DNA of 64,000 nucleotides from Paraburkholderia susongensis (GCF_900177725.1 NZ_FXAT01000003.1:620001-684000); one strand, 5' to 3'. Counted from the stretch's first letter, positions 25,580 through 35,102 are shown. Translations and numbers: made by a program. Notes: generated by a model not told the origin, from the sequence alone.

Positions 25580-26902
25580 ATGCGATTCATGCACACGAGC
25601 GCCAAAATCAAAGGCTGGAAGCAGGCCGCGATGGCCGTATTTGCCGTCATGCTCGCGGCGACGCTCGCCGCGTGCGGCGGAGGCGGCAGCGACAACTCCA
25701 GTTCCAGTTCCAGCAACAGTTCGTCCAATGCGCTGAACGGCGGCTCGCTGCCCGCCAGCCCGACCCAGCAGCCGATCGCCGCGGGCGCGGCTAACACGGT
25801 GCCGATCACGGTCGGCGCCGGCGTAAGCGGCGTCATCAACATTCCGACGGTCAGCGTGACGATCTGCGCGCCCGGCTCGACCACGAACTGCCAGACCATC
25901 AACAACATCCAGCTCGACACCGGCTCGTTCGGGCTGCGCGTGGTCGGCTCGATGCTGAATTCGTCGCTGCTCCAGGCATTGCCCAACAGCACACTGAGCG
26001 GCACCAGCTCGCAGCTTGCCGAGTGCGCAACGTTCGCCGACGGCTACACGTGGGGCGCCGTGCGTACCGCGACCATCAAGATCGGCGGCGAGACGACGAC
26101 GAGCGGCATTCCGATCCAGGTCATAGGTGACACGAGCGCGGGCACGCAGCCCGCTAGCGGCTGTGGCAGCGGAGCGGCGCAAAACACGGTGAGCGACCTC
26201 GGCGCGAACGGCATTCTCGGCGTCGGCACCGCGCCCAACGATTGCGGCGCCACCTGCGCGAATCTCACCACCGCCGCGATCTACAGCAACTACTACGTGT
26301 GCCCGGGCGGCACGTCCTGCGGGCGCACCGCGGTGCCGACCACGCAGCAGGTGAGCAACCCGGTCGCGAGCTTCCCGGTCGACAACAACGGCGTGATCGT
26401 GCAGATGCCGCCGGTCTCGAACACCGGGCAGGCGTCGGCGAACGGCACGCTCGTGTTCGGCATCGGCACGCAGTCGAACAACACGCTCGCCGCCTCGCAC
26501 GTCTTCACGAGCGATACCTACGGCGACCTGAACAACAGCACGTTCAACGGCGCGACAGTGCAGGCGTTCCTCGATTCCGGCTCGAACGCCTACTTCTTCA
26601 GCGACAGCACGATCGCGCAGTGCGGCAGCAACTTCCCGGGCTTCTACTGTCCGTCGTCGGCGCAGACCCGCTCGATTACGCTGGTCGGGCTCAACAACGT
26701 CTCGGCGAACGCGAGCATCGGCATCCTGAGCGCGCAGACGCTGTTCGGCAACGGCAGCAACTACGCGTTCAACGACCTCGCCGGGCAGATCGGCGGCAGC
26801 AGCAGCTTCGACCTCGGTCTGCCGTTCTTCTACGGCCGCTACGTGTACTACGGCTTCGACCAGACCTTGACCACCGGTGCCACGCCCTACGTGGGCTTCT
26901 GA
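25580..26902 (+). CDS. Exported DUF3443 lipoprotein-like protein
   Basis: This 440-aa protein fits the DUF3443 family. The N-terminus (MRFMHTSAKIKGWKQ, then a hydrophobic stretch to MLAATLAACGGGG) has a lipobox-like LAAC, so it may be a lipoprotein. The mature part contains a Ser/Asn-rich linker and a large beta-rich domain with LDTGSFGLRVVGSML and FLDSGSNAYFFSD, where two DTGS/DSGS motifs resemble an aspartic-protease-like fold. I chose ATG 25580, which has AGGACGACG in front; ATG 25568, sharing a base with the upstream stop, is also possible. Function unknown. Confidence 0.85.
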   Translation: MRFMHTSAKIKGWKQAAMAVFAVMLAATLAACGGGGSDNSSSSSSNSSSNALNGGSLPASPTQQPIAAGAANTVPITVGAGVSGVINIPTVSVTICAPGSTTNCQTINNIQLDTGSFGLRVVGSMLNSSLLQALPNSTLSGTSSQLAECATFADGYTWGAVRTATIKIGGETTTSGIPIQVIGDTSAGTQPASGCGSGAAQNTVSDLGANGILGVGTAPNDCGATCANLTTAAIYSNYYVCPGGTSCGRTAVPTTQQVSNPVASFPVDNNGVIVQMPPVSNTGQASANGTLVFGIGTQSNNTLAASHVFTSDTYGDLNNSTFNGATVQAFLDSGSNAYFFSDSTIAQCGSNFPGFYCPSSAQTRSITLVGLNNVSANASIGILSAQTLFGNGSNYAFNDLAGQIGGSSSFDLGLPFFYGRYVYYGFDQTLTTGATPYVGF

Positions 26903-26933
26903 TTCGCGGCGATCCGCCGTGCCTGAACCCGAA

Positions 26934-26971
26934 GCCGGGCGCCCCGCGCAAGATCGCGCGGGGCGCCCGGC
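26934..26971 (+). terminator. Large GC hairpin after the DUF3443 gene
   Basis: A perfect 16-bp stem, GCCGGGCGCCCCGCGC and its complement, with a 6-base loop, lies 31 bases after the stop. No T-run follows. It probably separates this transcript from flhB. Confidence 0.6.
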
Positions 26972-27088
26972 CATCCGCCGAAATACCCCCGTTTCCCTGT
27001 CCTTATCCGTCGATCGGCGCTTGCGCCGAGCGTGAATAATCGCTCTCACTGGAAAGAGGCGCCGTGCCTCGGCCGACTGGAGAGCTTT

Positions 27089-28324
27089 GTGGCAGAGGAC
27101 AGCGACCTCGAAAAAACCGAATCCGCCACTCCCCGGCGCCTGCAGAAGGCGCGCGAGGAGGGGCAGATCGTACGTTCGCGGGAGCTGTCGACGTTCGCGC
27201 TGCTGGCGGCGGGTTTTTACGGCGTGTGGGGGATGTCCGGCAGCATCGGCGAGCATTTGCAGAACATGCTGCGCGCGTCGCTCACGTTCAACCATGCGAG
27301 CACGGTCGACACGAGCCGCATGCTGATCGGCGCGGGCGCGGCGGGCCGCGAAGGGCTCTACGCGCTGCTGCCGATCCTCGGCTTCACCGGCCTCGCCGCG
27401 CTGCTCGCGCCGATGGCGCTCGGCGGCTGGCAACTGTCCGCGAAAGGGCTCGAACCCAAGTTCAACCGGCTCAACCCGATCACGGGCCTCGGCCGGATCT
27501 TTTCGATCAACGGGCCGATCCAGCTCGGCATGTCGCTCGCGAAAACGCTCGTGGTCGGGCTGATCGGCGGCACCGCGATCTGGAATCGCCGCGACGAATT
27601 CCTCGCGCTCGCGACGCAGCCGCTCAATCTCGCGCTCGCCAACTCCGTGCATCTGATCGCGGTGTGCTGCGGCATGACGGTAGCCGGCATGTTCGCAGTG
27701 GCCGCGCTCGACGTGCCGTACCAGCTCTGGCAGTTCCACAAGAAGCTGCGCATGACCAAGGAAGAAGTGAAGCGCGAGCATCGCGAAAGCGAAGGCGATC
27801 CGCACATCAAGGGCAAGATTCGCCAGCAGCAGCGCGCGATTGCGCGGCGCCGGATGATGTCGCAGGTGCCGAAGGCCGACGTGGTGGTGACGAACCCGAC
27901 GCACTTCGCGGTCGCGCTGCAATACACGGATGGCGAGATGCGCGCGCCGAAGGTGGTCGCCAAGGGCGTGAACCTCGTGGCCGTGCGGATTCGCGAACTC
28001 GCCGCCGAACATAACGTGCCGCTGCTCGAAGCGCCGCCGCTCGCACGTGCGCTTTATCACAACGTCGAGCTGGACCGCGAGATTCCGGGGCCGCTCTATG
28101 GCGCGGTCGCCGAAGTGCTCGCGTGGGTGTACCAGCTGCGGCGCTTCAGGACCGAAGGCGGCGCCGTGCCGGTCGCACCGACCGAATTCGACGTGCCCGC
28201 CGAACTCGACAAGGGCGGCGTGTCCGACGAAGAAGCGGCCGGGGAAGCCGCCGACACGCTCAACCCCGCCAACGACGGCACTAACGACGACGCCAATAAC
28301 GACAGAACGGGAGCCTCCGCATGA
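27089..28324 (+). CDS. flhB: Flagellar export switch protein FlhB
   Basis: FlhB (411 aa) is part of the export gate and switches substrates from hook to filament by self-cleavage. Four membrane helices are visible in the first 215 residues. The cleavage motif NPTH starts at Asn269 in VVVTNPTHFAVALQYT. The GTG at 27089 gives the normal N-terminus MAEDSDLEKTESATPRRLQK and has GGAGAG in front. The acidic C-terminal extension (about 355-411) is variable. The stop overlaps the flhA start by four bases. Confidence 0.97.
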   Translation: MAEDSDLEKTESATPRRLQKAREEGQIVRSRELSTFALLAAGFYGVWGMSGSIGEHLQNMLRASLTFNHASTVDTSRMLIGAGAAGREGLYALLPILGFTGLAALLAPMALGGWQLSAKGLEPKFNRLNPITGLGRIFSINGPIQLGMSLAKTLVVGLIGGTAIWNRRDEFLALATQPLNLALANSVHLIAVCCGMTVAGMFAVAALDVPYQLWQFHKKLRMTKEEVKREHRESEGDPHIKGKIRQQQRAIARRRMMSQVPKADVVVTNPTHFAVALQYTDGEMRAPKVVAKGVNLVAVRIRELAAEHNVPLLEAPPLARALYHNVELDREIPGPLYGAVAEVLAWVYQLRRFRTEGGAVPVAPTEFDVPAELDKGGVSDEEAAGEAADTLNPANDGTNDDANNDRTGASA

Positions 28325-30423
28325 ACGCTCGCGCCGGTTTCCTCTCCCGACGCCCGGACGCCTTGAGCAGCACCAATCTGCGCGCCCTCGCCGGGCCGGT
28401 GCTGATCTGCATGATCCTCGGCATGATGATTCTGCCGTTGCCGCCGTTCCTGCTGGACCTGCTGTTCACGTTCAACATCGCGCTCTCGGTGATGGTGCTG
28501 CTCGTCAGCATGTACACGATGAAGCCGCTCGACTTCGCCGCGTTCCCGAGCGTGCTGCTGTTCTCGACGCTCCTGCGGCTCTCGCTGAACGTCGCGTCGA
28601 CGCGGATCGTGCTGCTCGAAGGCCACACCGGTCCCGATGCGGCGGGCCAGGTGATCGAGTCGTTCGGTCACTTCCTCGTGGGCGGCAATTTCGCGGTCGG
28701 TATCGTCGTGTTCGTGATCCTGATGGTGATCAACTTCATGGTCATCACGAAGGGCGCGGGGCGGATCGCCGAAGTGTCAGCGCGCTTCACGCTCGATGCG
28801 ATGCCCGGCAAGCAGATGGCGATCGACGCCGATCTGAACGCCGGCCTCATCAACGAGGAACAGGCAAGGAAGCGCCGCGCGGAAGTCGCGCAGGAAGCCG
28901 AGTTCTACGGCTCGATGGACGGCGCGAGCAAGTTCGTGCGCGGCGACGCGATCGCCGGTCTGCTCATCATGGTCATCAACATCATCGGCGGGCTGATCGT
29001 CGGCATGGTCCAGCACGACATGAGTTTTGCGGCGGCCGGCAAGAACTACACGCTGCTCACGATCGGCGACGGCCTCGTCGCGCAGATTCCGTCGCTCGTC
29101 ATTTCGACCGCGGCCGGCGTGATCGTCTCGCGCGTCGCGACCAACGAGGACATCGGCACGCAGCTGACGGGGCAACTGTTCACGAATCCGCGCGTGCTGA
29201 TGATTACGGGCTGCATCCTCGTGCTGATGGGTCTGATTCCGGGCATGCCGCACTTCGCGTTCCTGATTCTCGGCGGCGGCCTGATCCAGCTCGGCCGCAC
29301 CATGAAAAAGCGCGCCGAGCAGCGCAAGAGCAGCACCGCGCTCGTCGACGTCGCACCGGCCGCGCTCGCGCCGGCCGAGAACGCCGAGGCAAGCTGGGAC
29401 GACGTGACGATGATCGACACGCTCGGCCTCGAAGTCGGCTACCGGCTGATTCCGCTCGTCGACAAGAACTCGGACGGCGAACTGCTCAAGCGGATCAAGA
29501 GCATCCGCAAGAAGTTCGCGCAGGAAATCGGCTTCCTGCCGCCGGTCATTCATATCCGCGACAACCTCGAATTGCGGCCGAACGGCTATCGCATTGCACT
29601 CAAGGGCGTCGAGGTCGGCGCGGGCGAAGCGTATCCGGGCCAGTGGCTCGCGATCAACCCGGGTCAGGTGTCGGCCGCGCTGCCCGGCACGCCGACCCAG
29701 GACCCGGCGTTCGGGCTGCCCGCGATCTGGATCGATACGAACCTGCGCGAACAGGCGCAGGTGTATGGCTACACGGTCGTCGATTCGAGCACGGTGGTCG
29801 CGACGCACCTCAATCACCTCGTCGTCACGCATGCGTCGGAACTGCTCGGCCGCCGCGAAGTGCAGGCGCTCATCGAGCGGATGCAGAAGGACACGCCGTC
29901 GCTCGTCGACGATCTCGTGCCAAAGGCGCTGCCGCTCAATACGCTGCAGAAAGTGCTGCAGAACCTGCTCGAAGAGGGCGTGCCGATCCGCGACATGCGC
30001 ACGATTCTCGAAGCGCTCGCCGAGCACGCGGTGAAGATCACCGACGCGCACGAACTGACCGCGGCGGTGCGCCTCGCGCTTGGCCGCGCGATCACGCAGC
30101 AGTGGTTTCCGGGCACCAGCGACATGCAGGTGATGGGGCTCGACGCGAACCTCGAGCGCGTGCTGTCGCAGGCGCTGTCGACGGGTCCGAACCCTGGCCT
30201 CGAGCCGGGTCTCGCGAATACGCTGCTCACCGAGACGCAGAAGGCAATGACGCGTCAGCAGAATCTGGGGCTCGCTCCGGTGCTGCTCGTGCAGCACGCG
30301 CTGCGGCCGATGCTCGCGCGCTTCCTGCGCCGCAGCTTGCCGCAGTTGAAGGTGCTGTCGTATGCGGAAGTGCCCGATACGAGAAACGTCAAGGTGGTGA
30401 ATCTGATCGGCGCGCAAGGCTGA
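28321..30423 (+). CDS. flhA: Flagellar export gate protein FlhA
   Basis: FlhA (700 aa) forms the nonameric export gate ring. Eight membrane helices occupy about 25-330. The FHIPEP family signature is in SARFTLDAMPGKQMAIDADL (about 151-170). The cytoplasmic domain from about 360 binds chaperone-substrate complexes; its typical blocks (IHIRDNLELRPNGYRIALKG and THLNHLVVTHASELLGR) are present. Full length and intact. It overlaps flhB, and a terminator follows. Confidence 0.97.
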   Translation: MNARAGFLSRRPDALSSTNLRALAGPVLICMILGMMILPLPPFLLDLLFTFNIALSVMVLLVSMYTMKPLDFAAFPSVLLFSTLLRLSLNVASTRIVLLEGHTGPDAAGQVIESFGHFLVGGNFAVGIVVFVILMVINFMVITKGAGRIAEVSARFTLDAMPGKQMAIDADLNAGLINEEQARKRRAEVAQEAEFYGSMDGASKFVRGDAIAGLLIMVINIIGGLIVGMVQHDMSFAAAGKNYTLLTIGDGLVAQIPSLVISTAAGVIVSRVATNEDIGTQLTGQLFTNPRVLMITGCILVLMGLIPGMPHFAFLILGGGLIQLGRTMKKRAEQRKSSTALVDVAPAALAPAENAEASWDDVTMIDTLGLEVGYRLIPLVDKNSDGELLKRIKSIRKKFAQEIGFLPPVIHIRDNLELRPNGYRIALKGVEVGAGEAYPGQWLAINPGQVSAALPGTPTQDPAFGLPAIWIDTNLREQAQVYGYTVVDSSTVVATHLNHLVVTHASELLGRREVQALIERMQKDTPSLVDDLVPKALPLNTLQKVLQNLLEEGVPIRDMRTILEALAEHAVKITDAHELTAAVRLALGRAITQQWFPGTSDMQVMGLDANLERVLSQALSTGPNPGLEPGLANTLLTETQKAMTRQQNLGLAPVLLVQHALRPMLARFLRRSLPQLKVLSYAEVPDTRNVKVVNLIGAQG

Positions 30424-30453
30424 CATGCTTTGCGTGCGAGCGGATCGATGGGG

Positions 30454-30482
30454 AAAACCGGCGCTTCGAGGCGCCGGTTTTT
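30454..30482 (+). terminator. Intrinsic terminator after flhA
   Basis: An 11-bp stem, AAAACCGGCGC with GCGCCGGTTTT, and a 6-base loop are followed by TTTGTTT. It lies 30 bases after the flhA stop, so flhF needs its own promoter or read-through. Confidence 0.9.
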
Positions 30483-30675
30483 GTTTGGGCGGCGGGTTTC
30501 ATCACCCACTTGCGCGCTATGCCGGGCTTGTCTCCATCGTGCGAATAGCCTGCTTTTAACGGTCTTTATCCATCGATCGTCACTCGACAGCTTTCGCAAT
30601 AATTGATCTCAATGGGAAGCGGTCTATCGCTGGCCCGTGAGTTCGTTAGTCCGTTTACCGCGTCGGGGGTCCAGC

Positions 30676-32658
30676 TTGAACATTCGTAAATTTGTCGGTG
30701 CTACCAGTCGCGATGTGCTGCGTCTCGTTCGCGAAGCACTTGGCCCCGATGCGGTCGTGCTGTCGAATCGGACGATGGACGACGGCAGCGTCGAAATCGT
30801 CGCGCTCGCCGACAGCGATCTCGCCGCGATCACGCCGAAAGCGCGCGAAGGGGCGAGCGCCGCCATGCAGGCTGCTGCTGCGGCGCTCGGCTCGGGCGCG
30901 GGTGTGGGGACCGCGGCGTCCGTTGCGTCGCGCGGTTTGTCCACGGCGCCGGCGAATCCGTACGCGAGCGGGATGCCGGACGTGTTTTCGTCGGTGTTCG
31001 GTGCAAGCCCGGAAGCGGGGGCCGAAGCGATGCCGGTGAATGCGTCGATGAGTGCCGTCGCGGATTCCGCTATCGCCACAATGTCTACGCCGGTGACCGC
31101 GTTGCCGGGCAATCCGGCAACGGCGAGCGCGCCCACGGCCGTCGCAACGGGCATGGTGCCTGCCGCAAGCGAGCCGCCAATCAACAACGCATTCAACACA
31201 CAGGCAGCGCCCGCCGCGCCTTCGGCTTCGAGCGCCCGCGCCGCGGCAGCGCGTCTGTCGGAAGACATCCGCGCGGATCTGCTGAAGGCCGCCGGCGTGC
31301 CGGTCACGCCAGCCGCCCCTGTTGCCCAAACCGCCGTGCCGCGCACGATGGCCGAATCGAATCCGTGGCTCATCGATCACGCGCATCGCATCGCGGCCGA
31401 GCAGCAGCAACCAGGCGGCGAATACAGCGCGCGTCCCGCCGCGATGACGCCCGCCGCCGCGACGGCCAGGGGCCTCGGCAGCGCGGTCGACATGAACAGC
31501 GCCGCGCGCCGGCCCGCCGAGCCGCCCGTCATCGACACGCCCGAGTGGGCCCGCGAAGCCGCGCAGGTCGCCGCGCGCCGTACCGCGCAGAAGCCCGCGC
31601 CCGCGCAGCCCGCCGCCGACGAAACCCGCACGCCAGCCTCCGTCGCCGAAGCGATCAAGGCGCGCATGGAGCAGGTCGTCAAGGACACCGTAATGAACGA
31701 GTTGTCCTCGATGCGCGGCATGATGGAAGAGCACTTCGCGGGGCTCCTGTGGGGCGAGCGCCAGCGCCGCAATCCGGCGCGCGCCGCGCTCACCAAGCAT
31801 CTGTTCGCAGCGGGCTTTTCCGCGCAACTCGTGCAGATGATGGTCGACAATCTGCCCGACGACATCGACACGATGGACGGCGGCATGGACTGGGTACGCT
31901 CGGTGCTCGAGTCGAACCTGCCGGTCATGGAAGACGAAGACGCGCTGATGGAGCGCGGCGGCGTGTTCGCGCTGATGGGCCCGACCGGCGTCGGCAAGAC
32001 GACGACCACGGCCAAGCTCGCCGCGCGCTGCGTGATGCGCTTCGGCGCGAGCAAGGTGGCGCTCCTCACGACCGACAGCTACCGGATCGGCGGTCATGAG
32101 CAGTTGCGCATCTTCGGCAAGATTCTCGGCGTGTCGGTGCATGCGGTGAAGGACAGCGCCGATCTGCAACTCGCGCTTTCCGAGCTGCGCAACAAACACA
32201 TCGTGCTGATCGACACGATCGGCATGAGCCAGCGCGACCGCCTCGTATCCGATCAGATCGCAATGCTGTGCCGCGCCGGCCAGCCGGTGCAACGCCTCCT
32301 GCTGCTCAACGCGACGAACCACGGCGACACGTTGAACGAAGTCGTGCAGGCCTATCAACGCGCGCCGGACCAGCAGCCGCTCGCCGGCTGCATCCTCACC
32401 AAGCTCGACGAAGCGACGAACCTGGGCGGCGTGCTCGATACGGTGATCCGCTACAAGCTGCCCGTGCACTACGTGTCGACCGGCCAGAAGGTGCCGGAGA
32501 ACCTGTACGTCGCGACGAAGAAATTCCTGATTAAAAGCACGTTCTGCATTCCGCGCGACCACTCGCCGTTCGTGCCGCAGGACGACGACATCCCCGCCTT
32601 GTTGTCCGCGCTGTCCGCACGTTCGACGGCCGAGCTGCACGAGGTTCGCTTTGGATAA
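30676..32658 (+). CDS. flhF: Flagellar placement GTPase FlhF
   Basis: FlhF (660 aa) is an SRP-type GTPase that sets number and position of flagella. The TTG at 30676 gives the family start NIRKFVGATSRDVLRLVREA and has GGGGGT in front. The N-terminal 60 residues and a long Ala/Pro-rich linker (about 70-330) precede the NG domain: P-loop GPTGVGKTTTTAKLAARC near 435, IDTIGMSQRD (G3, with Ile as usual in FlhF) and the TKLDEAT (G4) motif. The TTG start may limit translation. It overlaps flhG. Confidence 0.95.
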   Translation: MNIRKFVGATSRDVLRLVREALGPDAVVLSNRTMDDGSVEIVALADSDLAAITPKAREGASAAMQAAAAALGSGAGVGTAASVASRGLSTAPANPYASGMPDVFSSVFGASPEAGAEAMPVNASMSAVADSAIATMSTPVTALPGNPATASAPTAVATGMVPAASEPPINNAFNTQAAPAAPSASSARAAAARLSEDIRADLLKAAGVPVTPAAPVAQTAVPRTMAESNPWLIDHAHRIAAEQQQPGGEYSARPAAMTPAAATARGLGSAVDMNSAARRPAEPPVIDTPEWAREAAQVAARRTAQKPAPAQPAADETRTPASVAEAIKARMEQVVKDTVMNELSSMRGMMEEHFAGLLWGERQRRNPARAALTKHLFAAGFSAQLVQMMVDNLPDDIDTMDGGMDWVRSVLESNLPVMEDEDALMERGGVFALMGPTGVGKTTTTAKLAARCVMRFGASKVALLTTDSYRIGGHEQLRIFGKILGVSVHAVKDSADLQLALSELRNKHIVLIDTIGMSQRDRLVSDQIAMLCRAGQPVQRLLLLNATNHGDTLNEVVQAYQRAPDQQPLAGCILTKLDEATNLGGVLDTVIRYKLPVHYVSTGQKVPENLYVATKKFLIKSTFCIPRDHSPFVPQDDDIPALLSALSARSTAELHEVRFG

Positions 32659-33520
32659 GCTCGTTTCGGATCAGGCGGAAGGATTGCGGCGGCTGCTCGC
32701 GCGCGGCGGCGCGCGCGTGATCGCGGTGACGGGGGCGTCGGCGGGCGTGGGCAGCACGACGGTGGTCGTCAATCTCGCCGCGGCGCTCGCGCAGCAGGGC
32801 AAGGACGTGCTCGTGATCGACGAATGCGTGGGCGAGAAATCGGTGAGCGCGATGCTCGGCGGTCTGCGCGGCGCGGGCAATTTTTCGGCGGTGATGCGCG
32901 GCGAGATGCCGGTCGATTTCGCCGCCGCGCGCCATGCGCTCGGCTTTTCGGTGCTGGCTGCGTCGCGCAACAACCGCGAGGGTCATACGGAGGCCGAATT
33001 CAGCGTGCTGCTCGGCGGGTCCGCCGACATCGTGCTGATCGATGCGCAACTCGACGCGCAAGGGCACCTGTCGCCGTTCGCGACGCAGGCGCACGACGTG
33101 ATGATCGTCACGCGCGTGTCGGCCCAGGCGATCACCGACGCGTATGTGCGCATGAAGCGTCTGCATTACGCGCACGCGATCGCGCAGTTCCGCGTGCTCG
33201 CGAATCACGTGCAAAGCGCGCGCGACGCGCATGTCGCATTCGCGAATTTCGCCGGCGTGGCCGGGCGCTATCTGGCGGTGACGCTCGAAGCCGCCGGCTG
33301 CATTGCCGCCGACACGCGCATGGCGCGGGCGCTGGAGTTGTCGCGCTGTGTGGTCGATGCGTTTCCGTCGACACCTGCGGCGCGCGATTTCCGCCAGCTC
33401 GCCGCCGAATTGCAATACTGGCCGATGCGGCCAGCGATGTCGTCGCAAACGCCCTCGCGGGCGCCTGCGGCAGTTACAGCGGCGCACCACGCCGACCAAC
33501 CGTCCGCGCAGCACGCTTAA
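32651..33520 (+). CDS. flhG: MinD-like flagellar number regulator FlhG
   Basis: FlhG (289 aa, also called YlxH or FleN) is a MinD-type ATPase that restrains FlhF. The start is TTG and overlaps the flhF stop by eight bases. The Walker A region is TGASAGVGSTTVVVNLAAAL: the deviant motif normally written KGGVGKT appears as SAGVGST, so both lysines are absent. The rest of the fold is kept (VLVIDE, Walker B-like IVLIDAQLDAQGHL). The C-terminal half is less conserved. ATP hydrolysis is therefore uncertain. Confidence 0.85.
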   Translation: MDKLVSDQAEGLRRLLARGGARVIAVTGASAGVGSTTVVVNLAAALAQQGKDVLVIDECVGEKSVSAMLGGLRGAGNFSAVMRGEMPVDFAAARHALGFSVLAASRNNREGHTEAEFSVLLGGSADIVLIDAQLDAQGHLSPFATQAHDVMIVTRVSAQAITDAYVRMKRLHYAHAIAQFRVLANHVQSARDAHVAFANFAGVAGRYLAVTLEAAGCIAADTRMARALELSRCVVDAFPSTPAARDFRQLAAELQYWPMRPAMSSQTPSRAPAAVTAAHHADQPSAQHA

Positions 33521-33549
33521 GAGACTTGCACGAGGACAAGGGGAGCACG

Positions 33550-34284
33550 ATGTACAACGCTCAGGGAAAGATCTCCCAGGCCGAAGTTCTGACGAAGTAC
33601 GCACCGCTCGTGCGTCGACTCGGCTTGCAGCTTGTTGCGAAGATGCCGGCGAGCGTCGATCTCGACGATCTGATCCAGGCCGGCATGATCGGTTTGCTGG
33701 ATGCCGCCGGTCGCTACAAGGAAGACCAGGGCGCGCAGTTCGAGACCTATGCCAGCCAGCGGATTCGTGGCGCGATGCTCGACGAGTTGCGCAGCAACGA
33801 CTGGCTGCCGCGCAGCTTGCGGCGCACGTCGCGCGAAGTGGAAACGGCGGTGCACAAGGTGGAGCAGAACCTCGGCCGCTCGGCGAGCGAAACCGAGATT
33901 GCCGAGCATATGCAGATGCCGCTCGACGAATACCAGTCGATGCTGCAGGACCTGCACGGCAGTCAGCTCATCTATTACGAAGACTTCGACCGTTCCGCCG
34001 ACGACGAACCGTTTCTGGATCGCCATTGCGTCGATCATTCGGACCCGCTGTCGGCGCTGCTCGACGACAGCCTGCGCTCGGCGCTCGTCGAAGCGATCGA
34101 CCGTCTGCCGGAGCGCGAGAAGCTGCTGATGTCGCTCTACTACGAGCGCGGCTTGAACCTGCGCGAAATCGGCGCGGTGCTGGAAGTGAGCGAATCACGC
34201 GTGTGCCAGTTGCACGGCCAGGCCGTGGCGCGCTTGCGCGCGCGGCTGCGGGAAATGGCCTGGGCAAACGCCGAGGCGAGCTGA
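33550..34284 (+). CDS. fliA: Sigma-28 flagellar sigma factor FliA
   Basis: FliA (244 aa) directs RNA polymerase to late flagellar and chemotaxis promoters and is held by FlgM. Region 2 is LTKYAPLVRRLGLQLVAKMP followed by DLDDLIQAGMIGLLDA and FETYASQRIRGAMLDELR; region 3 and region 4 (LREIGAVLEVSESRVCQLHG) follow. The ATG has a strong ribosome-binding site (AAGGGGAG). Two promoters of its class are readable in this window, before ycgR and before flgM. Confidence 0.97.
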   Translation: MYNAQGKISQAEVLTKYAPLVRRLGLQLVAKMPASVDLDDLIQAGMIGLLDAAGRYKEDQGAQFETYASQRIRGAMLDELRSNDWLPRSLRRTSREVETAVHKVEQNLGRSASETEIAEHMQMPLDEYQSMLQDLHGSQLIYYEDFDRSADDEPFLDRHCVDHSDPLSALLDDSLRSALVEAIDRLPEREKLLMSLYYERGLNLREIGAVLEVSESRVCQLHGQAVARLRARLREMAWANAEAS

Positions 34285-34503
34285 AGTCGGATCGGCAAGC
34301 GTCCGGCCACTTCTGAACCGGTGCGGCGCCCGGCATCGGGTGGCGCTGCGTGAGGTGCGCACCTGCCGCACACTGTTCTTCACGCGTCAGTCATTTATTT
34401 CATGTTCTCGGCGGCGAGCACCGGAAATGCCGCGCGCTTGCGCTTAGGCATCGATCTCCTGCACCAGCACTTCAGGCAGCGAGATGTTGATGCGGGCCGC
34501 TTT

Positions 34504-34573
34504 ACTCAAAGCCCGCGAATCAACGCCTTCGAATTAACGTCTTCGAATCAAAGCCCGCAAATCACAGCCCCGA
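34504..34573. repeat. Five imperfect 14-bp tandem repeats at the end of flgN
   Basis: Units start at 34504, 34518, 34532, 34546 and 34560, with the pattern AATCAAAGCCCGCA and variants such as AATTAACGTCTTCG. The last unit covers the flgN stop codon (34562-34564). The array is noncoding on the plus strand and forms the 3' end of the flgN/flgM transcript. Confidence 0.8.
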
Positions 34574-35008
34574 ATGCGCCGGAATCCGTCCGTCCGGTCC
34601 ATACAGATTGACCTTGCGCGGCACGTTGACCTGCAGCGCCGTCAGCGCGCGCTGGTTGTAATCCATCCGCACGCGGATCAGCTCGCCGTTGTTGGTGTTG
34701 ACGCGCCGCGCGCGCTCGGCCGCTTTCTGCAGCAGCTTCCATTGCGTGGCGAGCTGCGCGTCGGTGCTGGCCGCGAGTTCCATGCCGGACCAGCCAGCCG
34801 GGAAACCGAGTTCGGCCAATTGCGTGTCGCGCGCGGCTTCGAGCTTTGCGAGCACGCCGATCAGTTCGGTTTTCTTCTCGACGATCGCAGGCAGCTGTTC
34901 CAGCGGGGACACCGCGGCCAGCGCCTTCGTTTCGAGCGTGAGGATCGAGGCGAACGCCTCGACGGTTGAATATTCTTCGATCAGGGTGGCAACCAGGGCG
35001 TCTTTCAT
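34562..35008 (-). CDS. flgN: Export chaperone FlgN for hook-associated proteins
   Basis: FlgN (148 aa) chaperones FlgK and FlgL for export. It is helical throughout, with the family features LIEEYSTVEAFASILTLETK at the start, the conserved region LPAIVEKKTELIGVLAKLEA and a C-terminal segment with NNGELIRVRMDYNQRALTAL. Genes order flgN-flgM-flgA here as in many proteobacteria (minus strand: flgA, flgM, flgN). A 14-bp tandem repeat starts at its stop codon. Confidence 0.93.
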   Translation of the reverse strand: MKDALVATLIEEYSTVEAFASILTLETKALAAVSPLEQLPAIVEKKTELIGVLAKLEAARDTQLAELGFPAGWSGMELAASTDAQLATQWKLLQKAAERARRVNTNNGELIRVRMDYNQRALTALQVNVPRKVNLYGPDGRIPAHSGL

Positions 35009-35102
35009 GTCAACAACTCGCTACGCAAGCCGGCTCGCACAGGGCGCGCGAGCCGGATTTGTCGGACGTCGCCCGGCACGTCACCACACGGCGAGGTGCC
35101 GA

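Noticed and set aside
25460..28060. 866-codon minus-strand frame opposite DUF3443 and flhB
   Set aside because: Same antisense artefact; composition is Arg/Ala/His-rich and no domain is seen.
28047..30548. 833-codon plus-strand frame over flhA in another frame
   Set aside because: flhA in its own frame has complete family motifs; the alternative is an Arg-rich shadow.
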